DNA from: Zobellia roscoffensis | Lineage (GTDB): Bacteria > Bacteroidota > Bacteroidia > Flavobacteriales > Flavobacteriaceae | Direction of reading: 5' to 3' | Length of the DNA: 64,000 nucleotides | Assembly (NCBI RefSeq): GCF_015330165.1 | Contig: NZ_JADDXT010000002.1 | Coordinates: forward strand, 4,181,646-4,245,645 | Part shown: positions 16,470 through 25,745 of the stretch, piece after piece | How positions within the stretch are numbered: position 1 is the stretch's first letter | Layout: the number at the start of each line of letters is the position of its first letter | Translations under genes and position numbers: made by a program | The notes under the pieces: generated by a model | What the model saw: only the letters and a program-made list of their open reading frames with translations | What the model was told of the DNA's origin: nothing | The model's database searches: none

Positions 16470-18698
16470 CTAACCCAATATTTCTTCTTCTTTTGCCTTC
16501 CACAATTCTGATTGCTCTATAAAAGGTTGCTTATAGACGCGTTTTCCTGTTGCAGCTTTAAGCGCATTGGCTACCGCTCCTCCGGCCGGAGGCAAAGTAG
16601 GTTCTCCCAATCCTGTTGGAGAAAGCTCATTTTGAACCAAATGAGTCTCCACAACCGCCGCTTCCTTCATCCGCCCCAAACGATACTTATCATAATTGTT
16701 AGCTGTTGGCTTTCCGTTTTCAAATCCGAAACTGCCATACATACTATGTCCTATACCATCTACAACACCACCTTCTATTTGGTTTAAAGCTCCCATTGGG
16801 TTTATCACAATACCACAATCAACTATACATGTTACTTTTTTAACTACAGGCAAACCATTTTCAATCTGGACATCGGCAACTTCGGCAACATGGGTATTAT
16901 GACAGTAATACGCTACAAAACCTTGATACGTTCCTTTAGGCTGATTGCCCCAACCGGATTTATCTACGGCCATTTTTATAACTTCTTGCATGCGTTCTGG
17001 GGAATACTGAATTCGTTCATCTTCCGTGCCTTTTACTTTTTCCAAAAGGTCTAAACGCATTTTTATTTTATCTACTTCCATTTCCTCAGCAAGTTCGTCA
17101 AAGAAACTCTGCTCAGCATACGCTAGGAAATTGGTATAGGGTGCACGCCACGCCCCTGTAGTAATATTACTCTTGTAATTAGCAACATCAACTTGATAGT
17201 TTTCAACAGCGCCTGCAGGGAAAAAATTAGGTATCAATCCGTACATATTTCCATTAATAGCGGCTTCCTTTAATTGATAACCAGTTAACTGGCCATCTTT
17301 GATTGCCGCTTTAATCCTATATTTTATAGCTGGTCTGTAGACTCCAGTAGACATATCATCCTCTCGAGAAGAGACCATTTTAATCGGTTTTTTAATTGTG
17401 GCGCTAATCTCAGCTGCTTCATATACAAAATCACCATAAAGCCTTCTTCCGAACCCACCACCCATACGGGTCATTTCTAAATGAATGTCTTCAACATCAC
17501 GCCCTAAAAGTGCCGCAACCGTATTAGCGGCGTCCTCTGGAGTCTGAACCGGGCCTACCAAATGAATTTTTTCATCGCTAACGTTCGCAAAGAAATTCAT
17601 GGGCTCCATACAATTATGGGGCAAGAAAGGGGATTCATAGGTGCGCTCCAAAACTTTATCCGCTTGTGCGAACGCTTTATTTACATCACCATCTTTACGC
17701 ATGGTAACAAAATCCTTACCATCCAATAGTCCGTTTAACTTTTCATCATGAAACTCAGTACTTTCCAAAGGAGTAGCATCAGACCAGACCGCTTTAATCG
17801 CTTTTTTACCTTTAAAAGCTTCCCAGGTAGACTTTGCCAAAACCACTACTTTTCCGCTACCACTTAATTGTGCCGTCCAGTTGACTTTCTCTTCACCTAA
17901 CAGCGCCTTGGCCATGTCACCAATTTGAATCACATCAACTACACCTGGTATCGCTTTGGCCTCTGTAGCATCAAATGAAACCAATTCCTGACCAAAAGCA
18001 GGGGGCCTAAGTACGGAAGCATAAAGCATTCCTTCCTCTTTATAATCAATACCAAATAGCGGTTGACCTGTTACAATTTTATCAATATCTACATTACGCC
18101 TATCCGTACCAATAATCTTATAATCCTTAGGTTCTTTTAGGGTAACGTTTTCAGGTACTTCCAAAATAGCGGCCTCATCCACAACATCTCCATAACTTAA
18201 AGTTTCACCTGCCTTGTTCGTAATTACACCATCACTAACCGAAAGTTCGGATGCCTCTACACCCCAACGAGCTGCTGCTGCATTTACCAACATTTGTTTT
18301 GCCGTGGCACCTGTTTGGCGAAGGGCGTCCCAACCAAAACGAATGGACTGGCTACCACCGGCGATCTGTCTTGTATAGTTTTTGGTATCTAGCACCCCTT
18401 GTTGCACATATACATTATCCCAAGAAACATCTAGCTCTTCGGCAATAATCATGGGCATTGAGGTTTTTATACCTTGACCGATTTCCGGATTTGGTGAAAA
18501 GATAGTCACCGCTCCGTTTTTGGCTATTTTAATAAAGGCATTAAAGTCGTTATAATTCAAATCCGCTAAATCTACAGGCGGCTTTACGTCCGACTTACAG
18601 GCCGTAAAAAGGTTAAAGCCTATTAAAAGGCCTCCGCTCGCCAAAGATGACGTGCGCAAAAAGTTTCTTCTACTAAATTGTATGGATGGTGTTGACAT
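16470..18698 (-). CDS. iorB: Xanthine dehydrogenase-family molybdopterin-binding subunit (IorB-like), Tat-exported
   Basis: A twin-arginine signal SRRNFLRTSSLASGGLLIGF starts the 742-residue protein, so the enzyme is periplasmic. The body has two related aldehyde oxidase/Mo-binding domains as in isoquinoline 1-oxidoreductase beta subunits: NPEIGQGIKTSMPMIIAEEL, MTRMGGGFGRRLYGDF, TGAWRAPYTNFLAY, VDCGIVINPMGALNQIEGG, and GLGEPTLPPAGGAVANAL with the likely catalytic Glu. It pairs with the 2Fe-2S subunit upstream. No FAD subunit is present, so electrons probably pass to a cytochrome or quinone. Substrate (aldehyde or N-heterocycle) is unknown. Confidence 0.92.
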   Translation of the reverse strand: MSTPSIQFSRRNFLRTSSLASGGLLIGFNLFTACKSDVKPPVDLADLNYNDFNAFIKIAKNGAVTIFSPNPEIGQGIKTSMPMIIAEELDVSWDNVYVQQGVLDTKNYTRQIAGGSQSIRFGWDALRQTGATAKQMLVNAAAARWGVEASELSVSDGVITNKAGETLSYGDVVDEAAILEVPENVTLKEPKDYKIIGTDRRNVDIDKIVTGQPLFGIDYKEEGMLYASVLRPPAFGQELVSFDATEAKAIPGVVDVIQIGDMAKALLGEEKVNWTAQLSGSGKVVVLAKSTWEAFKGKKAIKAVWSDATPLESTEFHDEKLNGLLDGKDFVTMRKDGDVNKAFAQADKVLERTYESPFLPHNCMEPMNFFANVSDEKIHLVGPVQTPEDAANTVAALLGRDVEDIHLEMTRMGGGFGRRLYGDFVYEAAEISATIKKPIKMVSSREDDMSTGVYRPAIKYRIKAAIKDGQLTGYQLKEAAINGNMYGLIPNFFPAGAVENYQVDVANYKSNITTGAWRAPYTNFLAYAEQSFFDELAEEMEVDKIKMRLDLLEKVKGTEDERIQYSPERMQEVIKMAVDKSGWGNQPKGTYQGFVAYYCHNTHVAEVADVQIENGLPVVKKVTCIVDCGIVINPMGALNQIEGGVVDGIGHSMYGSFGFENGKPTANNYDKYRLGRMKEAAVVETHLVQNELSPTGLGEPTLPPAGGAVANALKAATGKRVYKQPFIEQSELWKAKEEEILG

Positions 18699-18756
18699 GA
18701 GCAGTATTTTATAGAATTGCAGCTTTTAGTTTTTTTTAAAAGCGTAGTAGTATGTT

Positions 18757-19218
18757 TTAGGCCATTTTATCAGCAGCTACGCTTACCGCTTTTCTAATAC
18801 GGTTGTATGCGGCACATCTACAGATGTTACCGTTCATTGCATTCTTAATCTCATCTTCTGAAGGATTTGGATTTTGAGCCAGAAACGCAGATGCGGTCAT
18901 CATTTGGCCCGCTTGGCAATACCCACACTGTGGAACATCTACTTCTTTCCACGCCTGTTGTACCGGATGAGAGCCATCTTCGGACAATCCTTCTATTGTT
19001 GTAATGGACATTCCTACAGCAGATGCTACCGGTAAGGAACAACTTCTTGTAGCATTGCCCTCAACATGAACCGTACAGGCCCCACATTGTGCTATACCAC
19101 AACCAAATTTTGTACCGACCATATCTAAATGATCTCGTAAAACCCATAATAATGGGGTGTCTTCACTAGCTTCTACCGTATGAGCTTTTCCGTTTACCGT
19201 TAGTTGATAGGTTGGCAT
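18757..19218 (-). CDS. iorA: (2Fe-2S)-binding subunit of molybdenum hydroxylase (IorA-like)
   Basis: At 153 residues it matches the small subunit of IorAB-type hydroxylases. The N-terminal plant-ferredoxin cluster site is GCGIAQCGACTVHVEG with a later Cys (TRSCSLP). The C-terminal four-helix domain carries the second cluster site QCGYCQAGQMM and NICRCAAYNRI. It has no signal peptide and presumably crosses the membrane folded with the Tat-bearing IorB partner. First gene of the five-gene operon, 58 bases upstream of iorB. Confidence 0.93.
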   Translation of the reverse strand: MPTYQLTVNGKAHTVEASEDTPLLWVLRDHLDMVGTKFGCGIAQCGACTVHVEGNATRSCSLPVASAVGMSITTIEGLSEDGSHPVQQAWKEVDVPQCGYCQAGQMMTASAFLAQNPNPSEDEIKNAMNGNICRCAAYNRIRKAVSVAADKMA

Positions 19219-19545
19219 AAATATCGTTTTAGTTTTGATTCTCGATTATAATATTACAAGATATTAAAATTATAACCTTTAGATGTCACTTTAACAATTT
19301 CTTTAGTCTATAAGCCCCCTTGTAATAGCAGCTTAAAAACCCTGTAGCCCTTTACGGGTAGACATAAGCCATTATACATTTTCTAAATTTATTATTCTAT
19401 GAGTAAAGGATGTATTCTTTGATTGTCAAAAATGTAGTAACAAGCCTGCTTTGCAGCCTTAACAATAATTAACATATTTTTTTAAGGTATTCATACTTTA
19501 AACCGAAAATCAACGTTGTGATGGTTGAACGTAAAAATCTCGAAA
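19219..19545. other. Divergent intergenic region upstream of iorA and the VWA gene
   Basis: No gene is supported in these ~330 bases. They must hold the promoters of the two divergent units, but no convincing TAnnTTTG match was found. A CCCGTAAAGGG mini-hairpin on the minus strand (around 19350) is the only visible structure. Confidence 0.35.
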
Positions 19546-20631
19546 ATGAATTCCTCCTTTAAACTTATTTTGTTTTTTCTATCTATTGCCTTATTTGTTT
19601 CCTGTGGAAATGCAGATGACGATGTAAACTATGCCTTAAATACGGGCGATGGACTTGGACAGGGACAAGTTGTTGATGACTGCCTTGACCTTGGAGAAAA
19701 TGACTTGATCCTATCCATACAAGACCAATTCACCAAAGACCCCGGTAAAGTATCAATTTTCTTTAAAGTTTCTAATAGTGACGGTACACCGGTTTCAGGA
19801 TTGACCGCTGACCAGTTTACCATTTATGAGCAAGGTAGAAATGATGATTGTTTCAATACCATCTCAACCTCGGAGTCTAACGCAAGAATTTCGCCTAATG
19901 AGCAAATATTCTCAAGCAACACCTTATTAATACTGGATTTAAGTAACAGTGTTTTACAAAGTAGCTTAGAGGAATTAAAGACAGCAAGTACAAGTTTTGT
20001 AAATACGGTAATGCCAGCTACAACTCAAGATTCCTATAAAATGGCTATCTATTGGTTTGATGGTGAAGATGTGCTGCACGAACTGAATCCGCTAACTTCC
20101 GTGAAATCAGAATTGACAGAAGCTATTGCTAGTATTAATAATGATATTAGCGGTGATGTTTCTACAGATCTTTATGGTGCTGTTATTAAATCTACCGATA
20201 TAGCTACCGACCTTTTAAACGAAAGTACTCAAGGTGAAAAAATAGGTGCTGCGTCTGTAGTTATATTCACAGATGGTAAAGACCAAGCATCACGTTATTC
20301 AAAAGATGCAGCCCAGAAAAAGGTAGATACAGCAGACCCGAACATCTCCTTTTTCACTATTGGTTTAGGATCTGAGATAGACACAGAGGCATTGACTGCT
20401 ATTGGAAAAACCTCTAGCGAGTTTGCTGCAAACAAGGAGGAATTGGAAGATACGTTCAATAAAATTTCTGACTTGGTTTCTGAAAGAGCAAGTAGTTTTT
20501 ATCTTTTTGAATACTGTAGCCCAAAAAGAGGTGGTGATAATAATTTGGCCATTCAGGTTCAAAAAGGAAGTTTACAGGGCGCTGTTCAGACCAAATTTAA
20601 TGCTGACGGATTCACCGGAGGCTGCGAATAG
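19546..20631 (+). CDS. VWA-domain lipoprotein
   Basis: The ATG at 19546 gives MNSSFKLILFFLSIALFVSC, a lipoprotein signal; an upstream TTG frame is less likely. The mature protein contains a von Willebrand A domain from about residue 125: LLILDLSNSV supplies the DxSxS metal-ion adhesion site, and AASVVIFTDGKDQASR is the later conserved strand with the metal-site Asp. A preceding ~40-residue segment (PGKVSIFFKVSNSDGTPVSGL) looks like a small beta domain. It probably mediates binding on the cell surface or in the periplasm. A terminator follows. Confidence 0.85.
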   Translation: MNSSFKLILFFLSIALFVSCGNADDDVNYALNTGDGLGQGQVVDDCLDLGENDLILSIQDQFTKDPGKVSIFFKVSNSDGTPVSGLTADQFTIYEQGRNDDCFNTISTSESNARISPNEQIFSSNTLLILDLSNSVLQSSLEELKTASTSFVNTVMPATTQDSYKMAIYWFDGEDVLHELNPLTSVKSELTEAIASINNDISGDVSTDLYGAVIKSTDIATDLLNESTQGEKIGAASVVIFTDGKDQASRYSKDAAQKKVDTADPNISFFTIGLGSEIDTEALTAIGKTSSEFAANKEELEDTFNKISDLVSERASSFYLFEYCSPKRGGDNNLAIQVQKGSLQGAVQTKFNADGFTGGCE

Positions 20632-20661
20632 CTAATAAAACTCATAAAAAAACAAAAAAAA

Positions 20662-20687
20662 GGCACCTAAAATAGGTGTCTTTTTTT
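20662..20687 (+). terminator. Terminator after the VWA gene
   Basis: GGCACCTA pairs with TAGGTGTC (one G-T pair) around AAA and is followed by seven T. Confidence 0.85.
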
Positions 20688-20852
20688 ATGCGCTACAATC
20701 AACTATGAACAACTTAAAATCAAATAGTTAAACTATAATTCAACGTATTTACGAGACTTTTGATCGATAATCTTAAGAAGCCTTTGACATCCAATTTTAA
20801 ACCTATTTCGTATTACTAGTAATCAAAATACTTTATAACAAAACATTCAAAA

Positions 20853-21680
20853 ATGAAAAAATCTATTATCCTAAGTACGCTTGCCGTTACACTAATGGCA
20901 TCTTGTGTTTCTAAGAAAAAATATGTTGCTCTTGAGAACAATTTATCTGAAACTCAAAGCGCATTGACCAAGACACAAGTTGAAAAGGAAGAGCTTGAAG
21001 GAAAAATGACGAAGATAGAGGCTCGTGTAGCTGAGTACAATTCTAAAATCAATTCTTTAAAAGAAATTAACGATAGCCAAATGACATCTGTGGATGATGT
21101 TGCCGTAATGAGCAACAACACTAAAGATAAAATGAGAGCTACTCTTGCAAATGTTGACCCTACCAAATTGGCTGAAGCTAAGACTTTACAAGATTCAATG
21201 AACTTGGCTATATCATACAACTTAAAAAAATCTATCTCTGATGATGAAGATGATGTTGATGTAAATATTGACAAGACTGTTGTTATGATCAATATCTCTG
21301 ACAAACTTCTTTTTAACAGTGGTAGCTACCGTGTAAGTAGCAAAGCCAACAAAATTCTTGAAAAATTGGCACAAGTAATCAATTCTGAGCCAAGTATGGA
21401 AGTTATGGTTGAAGGTCACACAGATTCTAAAACTATAAGCACTGAAATGTTCCGTAACAACTGGGATTTGAGTGTTAAACGTGCTACTAGCGTTGTAGAT
21501 ATCCTTCAGAACAAATACAATGTTGACCCTACTAAGATGATTGCTGCCGGAAGAAGTAGCTACTTACCTTTGGTAGATAATGACACAAGAGAGAACAGAG
21601 CTACGAACAGACGTACTAAAATCGTCATCATTCCTAACTTAAACAAGTTCTTTGCACTTTTAGATGCCGAGTCACTTTAA
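20853..21680 (+). CDS. OmpA-family lipoprotein
   Basis: The 275-residue protein has a lipoprotein signal (TLAVTLMASC), then a predicted coiled coil at residues ~28-75 (ALENNLSETQSALTKTQVEK region). The C-terminal OmpA/MotB peptidoglycan-binding domain spans ~150-265. Its marks are LLFNSGSYRVSSKANKILEKL, MVEGHTDSKTI, NNWDLSVKRATSVVDIL and NRATNRRTKIVI, where Asp and Arg contact diaminopimelate. It should tether the outer membrane to peptidoglycan. Strong codon bias toward common codons and a strong terminator suggest high expression (inference). Confidence 0.92.
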   Translation: MKKSIILSTLAVTLMASCVSKKKYVALENNLSETQSALTKTQVEKEELEGKMTKIEARVAEYNSKINSLKEINDSQMTSVDDVAVMSNNTKDKMRATLANVDPTKLAEAKTLQDSMNLAISYNLKKSISDDEDDVDVNIDKTVVMINISDKLLFNSGSYRVSSKANKILEKLAQVINSEPSMEVMVEGHTDSKTISTEMFRNNWDLSVKRATSVVDILQNKYNVDPTKMIAAGRSSYLPLVDNDTRENRATNRRTKIVIIPNLNKFFALLDAESL

Positions 21681-21692
21681 GACCTATTTTTT

Positions 21693-21712
21693 ACCAAGTT
21701 CATGAACTTGGT
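21693..21712. repeat. Perfect 20-bp palindrome between stop and terminator
   Basis: The arms ACCAAGTTCA / TGAACTTGGT are exact reverse complements with no spacer, 12 bases after the OmpA stop and just before the main terminator hairpin. It may be a second 3'-end hairpin or an mRNA-stability element. Confidence 0.6.
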
Positions 21713-21716
21713 GATA

Positions 21717-21751
21717 GAAAAAGGGAGAACATACCGTTCTCCCTTTTTTTT
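21717..21751 (+). terminator. Strong terminator after the OmpA gene
   Basis: AAGGGAGAAC pairs perfectly with GTTCTCCCTT around ATACC and ends in a run of T. Confidence 0.9.
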
Positions 21752-21873
21752 GTGCGCTTTAACGAATTAAAGCAATATTAAGTAGGGTTTTTGGCTACTT
21801 CGCTGTCTAAGGAACACGAGTACCCCATATTCGAAAATGAACACCTACATCCTGAGAACAAATGCTATGCTAA

Positions 21874-22068
21874 ATGGCAAAATTAGAACACATGGATGTA
21901 TTAACAGTTATTATTCAGAACACAACTTTAAACGGAATGCCTAAATGGTACCAGGCTTTAACCCTTTCGTTATTCACTATCATAGCAATAGTGGCAATTA
22001 CAATGTATTTTAGAATCGCAATTCACGCCTCTGAAATGTCAGAAATGGCAACAAGATTCGGCTACTAG
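21874..22068 (+). CDS. Small single-pass membrane protein (hypothetical)
   Basis: A 64-residue ATG frame with a clear hydrophobic segment (ALTLSLFTIIAIVAITMYF, residues ~28-47) preceded by a polar N-terminus containing GMPKWYQ and followed by a His/Glu/Met-rich tail. No family recognised. It lies between the OmpA terminator and the convergent M14 peptidase gene (15-base gap). The membrane segment and compact placement support a real gene. Confidence 0.5.
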   Translation: MAKLEHMDVLTVIIQNTTLNGMPKWYQALTLSLFTIIAIVAITMYFRIAIHASEMSEMATRFGY

Positions 22069-22083
22069 AAGCAGAGGCCTCTC

Positions 22084-23550
22084 TTACCTATAAATCATTG
22101 CATTTTTAAAATTGGTTTTTTTATCGCTATTTAAATCGATTAAGAAACCATTTATTACTGCATGCGTAATGGTTTCTCCTTTTTTTAGAAGGAAAGTAGG
22201 GTTGAGTCCTACCTCTATAGAAAATTCCGGCACTTCGTATTTCTTTCCTAGAATATGGATAGGAAATGGAGAAGCCAATTTTCCTGATGGAATATTCTCG
22301 ACACGAACATACGTATACCCAGATTTTAATAAAGATTTAATATCCAAAACTGCCAATGCCTCTAATGATGTTACCAGTATAGGATATACTTTCCCGGGAG
22401 TTACTATATATCCAGTAGCATCTAAGGTTTCGTAACCGTAATACGTAGAAAGATCGCCTTGATCAAGAATACGACTACTATACCAGAAATCGTTATGCTC
22501 TTTTTTATCTACTTCTAAACGGTTCATGCCTATATCTAGAATATAATTTTTCCCCAAGAGCGAATAGGCTACATTTTCTATTTTAAGGTCGAAAAGCTTG
22601 CGGTCATTTTCCGGTATTTTTTCATATTCCTCTAGAGCAATTTTCTTGTAATTTTCTGTTGCTATGGAATAGATAGCCGATAGGATAGAAACATAATTCA
22701 GTTTTCTGATTTCTTGTTTTTCTACATCGCCTAAGTATCCGCCAGATTCAATTAAAATAGTGCTTGTACCCCACTTTTGAATATTATCGCCAAAAGCCCT
22801 TGGCTCAAAATCATCATTATAACGCCCTACTTGTCCAGGTGCATACTTTTGGATGATGTTGTTCATAAAAACAATAACCTTCATGGCATTGCCACGTTGC
22901 TCGTTTATCTCCTTTTCATAATTGTACGCGGGTGCCAAATACGAAATAGTAGCAGGTTTCTCCGTTCTTTCCGCATTATAATACGTGCTTTGGTCATGCA
23001 AATTAAACCCGAAGTCCGCATCTAAACTATCACGGACTTTTTTAAGAGTTTGCCCTTCGGGGGACTGTAAACGTAGGGCATCACGATTAATATCAATGCC
23101 CAAACGGTTTCTACGCTGATATACTTCCGAACCATCTGGATTTAACATAGGTAAGAAATGCAGGGTGCAGTTTTCCAGTATCTCCTGTTTCTCAGAAGCA
23201 AAATCGCTACTATCAAAAAAATTGAAAATATCAAAAATAGCTTGGGTTGCCGTAGGTTCATCACCATGCATTTGTGACCATAGAAAAACATCGGTTTCAC
23301 CCTCACCAATACTAATTAGCGATAAGGACCGACCTTCTATTGAGGTGCCAACTTGGCTTACCTTAAACTTTTCATTTTTTCGGTATTGCTCAACCAGTGG
23401 TTGCAAATCGGCATGTTTAATACGCCTCTTCTTTAGCACCGGTTCTTTATAGGCTTCATAGGTGTCATAAAGCATAGTGGTTAAATCTTTCTCCTGAGCG
23501 GCACAAAAAAGACTGGCAACTAGAAACAATGCGGTAATCTGTATTTTCAT
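22084..23550 (-). CDS. M14-family zinc carboxypeptidase, exported
   Basis: A signal peptide (ITALFLVASLFCAAQ) leads a 488-residue protein. The M14 zinc site is WSQMHGDEPTATQAI with His95 and Glu98 as ligands and a later His in FGFNLHDQSTYY. Arg/Asn substrate residues are in LGIDINRDA, and ILIESGGYLG is a candidate for the catalytic Glu. The C-terminal ~170 residues form an extra beta-rich region. It likely trims peptides or peptidoglycan stem peptides in the envelope. Its start overlaps the amidase gene by four bases, which supports a cell-wall role. Confidence 0.88.
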   Translation of the reverse strand: MKIQITALFLVASLFCAAQEKDLTTMLYDTYEAYKEPVLKKRRIKHADLQPLVEQYRKNEKFKVSQVGTSIEGRSLSLISIGEGETDVFLWSQMHGDEPTATQAIFDIFNFFDSSDFASEKQEILENCTLHFLPMLNPDGSEVYQRRNRLGIDINRDALRLQSPEGQTLKKVRDSLDADFGFNLHDQSTYYNAERTEKPATISYLAPAYNYEKEINEQRGNAMKVIVFMNNIIQKYAPGQVGRYNDDFEPRAFGDNIQKWGTSTILIESGGYLGDVEKQEIRKLNYVSILSAIYSIATENYKKIALEEYEKIPENDRKLFDLKIENVAYSLLGKNYILDIGMNRLEVDKKEHNDFWYSSRILDQGDLSTYYGYETLDATGYIVTPGKVYPILVTSLEALAVLDIKSLLKSGYTYVRVENIPSGKLASPFPIHILGKKYEVPEFSIEVGLNPTFLLKKGETITHAVINGFLIDLNSDKKTNFKNAMIYR

Positions 23551-24245
23551 GGGGTAATCGGTTTATTGGGTAAGGATTCAAAATTAAGATTTTTGGTGGC
23601 TTGTCTAACCTTCTTCATAAAATCTTCACCGGGATCTGTTTTAGTTGTGCGGTAGCCTTGGTCTTTTTCTAACCAAAGCGGATGGTTATCAAAAAGCGTA
23701 TACTCATAATGACCAATTAGATAGTCAATAGCATACTTATTTGCCAAGTATTTTACCAGTGCTATATTTGATTTTACTTGTTCATTCGTTAAGGGTAAAG
23801 CATCGGTTCCTCCTACATTTTCTATGCCAATGGCACAATGGTTCAATCCAATCACATGTCTCGCCATTGTAGTTTCAGGTAATAACCTGTAAATGGTTCC
23901 GTCACGGTCCACCAAAAATTGCGAAGAAACATTTAGTCCGCTTACGTCTTTAATATCTGGCCGCCAATTAGGTAAGGTAGCCGGGTTGAACGCATCAAAA
24001 GTTTTCTCCATCGTAGGGATGACCGTCCAGTGCAAAACAATCATCTTAGGATCTATGGTAGGGGATTGTTTTTCAATTCCATATCTATTTTTGAGATATT
24101 CTAAAGTAAGTTCTTTTCGGGTTATGTCAAAAACTATGGGTTTATCAATTATTTCTGGGGGTTTTACGGTTTCCTTTACCGGTTTACAGTTCACACTGGC
24201 AGTGCAGCAAATAAGAACTATGAGTATTTTAAAATTGTTATTCAT
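23547..24245 (-). CDS. N-acetylmuramoyl-L-alanine amidase (Amidase_2) lipoprotein
   Basis: The 232-residue protein has a lipobox-like ICCTASVNC (Cys20). The amidase/PGRP-type zinc fold follows: MIVLHWTVIP with ligand His72, FLVDRDGTIYRLLPE, ARHVIGLNHCAIGIENVGG, YLIGHYEY and KTDPGEDF with the last ligand region. It should cleave the bond between MurNAc and the stem peptide. It overlaps both neighbours by four bases (ATGA-type coupling) and is the middle gene of the envelope hydrolase set. Confidence 0.9.
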   Translation of the reverse strand: MNNNFKILIVLICCTASVNCKPVKETVKPPEIIDKPIVFDITRKELTLEYLKNRYGIEKQSPTIDPKMIVLHWTVIPTMEKTFDAFNPATLPNWRPDIKDVSGLNVSSQFLVDRDGTIYRLLPETTMARHVIGLNHCAIGIENVGGTDALPLTNEQVKSNIALVKYLANKYAIDYLIGHYEYTLFDNHPLWLEKDQGYRTTKTDPGEDFMKKVRQATKNLNFESLPNKPITP

Positions 24246-24655
24246 TCACTCTGAGTATTATCTTCTCGCTTCACGCGGTATTCGATTTTCACTTTTTTCA
24301 TTCCCCAATCCCTAGCTTTCTGAACATCTGAGCCCATATAGACATCAATTTTATTTTTCCATCTACTGTGCATTTTATCCCTCACTTCATAAACACCTTC
24401 CAACCCAGGTAGTTTTACTTGAGTACCCGGCTCAAACCCTAGTTTCATTAAATCTCGAGAAATAGCAATAATCTTCATCCCAGGCTTCAGAGTATCGCCC
24501 CAGGCAGCTACACTAGGCTCACCATCTGTTTGCCAATGAACGGAGTTGTATGCAGAAACGTTTACCTCCTTTGTTTTCCAGACGTAGTCGTTTTTTTTGG
24601 CACAGGCATTATAAAGCAAAGCCAGCAACAAAAATGCGGTTATCTTATTGAACAT
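24242..24655 (-). CDS. 3D-domain (Asp-Asp-Asp) lipoprotein
   Basis: The 137-residue protein has a lipoprotein signal (LLLALLYNAC) and a 3D/double-psi barrel domain as in MltA C-termini and YabE-type proteins. Visible marks are VAAWGDTLKPGMKIIAISRDL, PGTQVKLPGLEGVYEVRDKM with a conserved Asp, and NKIDVYMGSDVQKARDWGMKKV with the second Asp pair. It may act as a lytic transglycosylase-like enzyme or bind glycan. First gene of the three-gene overlapping set. Confidence 0.85.
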   Translation of the reverse strand: MFNKITAFLLLALLYNACAKKNDYVWKTKEVNVSAYNSVHWQTDGEPSVAAWGDTLKPGMKIIAISRDLMKLGFEPGTQVKLPGLEGVYEVRDKMHSRWKNKIDVYMGSDVQKARDWGMKKVKIEYRVKREDNTQSE

Positions 24656-24688
24656 AGCTGAAGAGATTTCCCTTAAAGCTACATAATT

Positions 24689-25648
24689 TTAAGAAACTGG
24701 GTATGGTAGCGGCTCTCCCCTATGTAGGGCAATAATATTTTTTGCCGCAAATACGGACATTTGATTCCGTGCCTCAACCGTAGCTGAGCCTATATGCGGC
24801 GTAACCGCTACTTGCTCCATAGCAAGTAAGGGATTGTCTCTTTTCATAGGCTCAGGGTCGGTAACATCAAGACCTGCACCCCATATTTCATTATTTTCTA
24901 GCGCAGCAATCAAATCCGCTTCCTTATGAACCTGACCACGAGCTGTATTTACAAAGATAGAGGTAGGTTTCATTTTTTGAAATGCTTCGGCGTCAAACGT
25001 ATACTTTGTATCTTTGGTAAGCGCACAATGAGCCGAGATTACATCGCTCTGCGCCAACAGCTCATCAAAACTGACCTTTTTAGCTTTTAACTCCTCTTCT
25101 GCCTCTTGGTTGTTGGAGCGATTACAGTAGAGGACATCCATTCCGTAAGCCCCCTTACAACGACGGGCAAATTCAAACCCTATTCGCCCTAAACCAAAAA
25201 TGCCGACGGTCTTATTCTTTAATTCCATACCCAAATGAGCTTGTGGCCGAAAATGTTTCCATTCACCCCTAGCAATAGTTTTGTGCATGTATAACATTCT
25301 TCTTGATACTGCTAACATCAATATGAAAGCCATATCCGCTGTGGCATCCGTCATAGAATTGGGAGCGTTCGCAATAGGAATACCCAACTTTTTAGCTTCG
25401 GACAAATCTATATTATCGTAACCCGCTGCATATTGAGAAATAATCCTAAGATGCTTGTTCGCGTTTAAGAATTCAGCATCAAACTTATAATTACTTGTAC
25501 TTAAAAGCGCATCGTGTTTAGCGGCTGCTTCATAAAGCTCTTCTTTGGTCATGGGTAGATCCTTGGTCCATTTGGTGACTTCAAGGCCCTCCTTTTTCAA
25601 CATTTCTATTCCAATGTCCGGTATGTTTAGCGGTACGAGTACTTTCAT
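24689..25648 (-). CDS. D-isomer-specific 2-hydroxyacid dehydrogenase (glyoxylate reductase-like)
   Basis: The frame is open from 25741, but the ATG at 25648 gives MKVLVPLNIPDIGIEMLKKEG, the natural family start, and a length of 319. The NAD-binding GxGxxG is KTVGIFGLGRIGFEFARR. The substrate/catalytic residues appear as SQYAAGYDNIDL, VNTARGQVHKEADL (Arg), DVTDPEPM (Glu) and VTPHIGSAT (His). It should reduce glyoxylate, hydroxypyruvate or a similar 2-oxoacid in the cytoplasm. It is divergent from the beta-lactamase-like gene, with a 97-base intergenic gap. Confidence 0.9.
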   Translation of the reverse strand: MKVLVPLNIPDIGIEMLKKEGLEVTKWTKDLPMTKEELYEAAAKHDALLSTSNYKFDAEFLNANKHLRIISQYAAGYDNIDLSEAKKLGIPIANAPNSMTDATADMAFILMLAVSRRMLYMHKTIARGEWKHFRPQAHLGMELKNKTVGIFGLGRIGFEFARRCKGAYGMDVLYCNRSNNQEAEEELKAKKVSFDELLAQSDVISAHCALTKDTKYTFDAEAFQKMKPTSIFVNTARGQVHKEADLIAALENNEIWGAGLDVTDPEPMKRDNPLLAMEQVAVTPHIGSATVEARNQMSVFAAKNIIALHRGEPLPYPVS

Positions 25649-25745
25649 AGCAAGCAATTTATAAAATCTTACTGACGGTTTTACAAATTGGTTTACTTTT
25701 ACGCATCTTTTGGTGCATATTTCATTTTCAAACCCCACCATTTAC

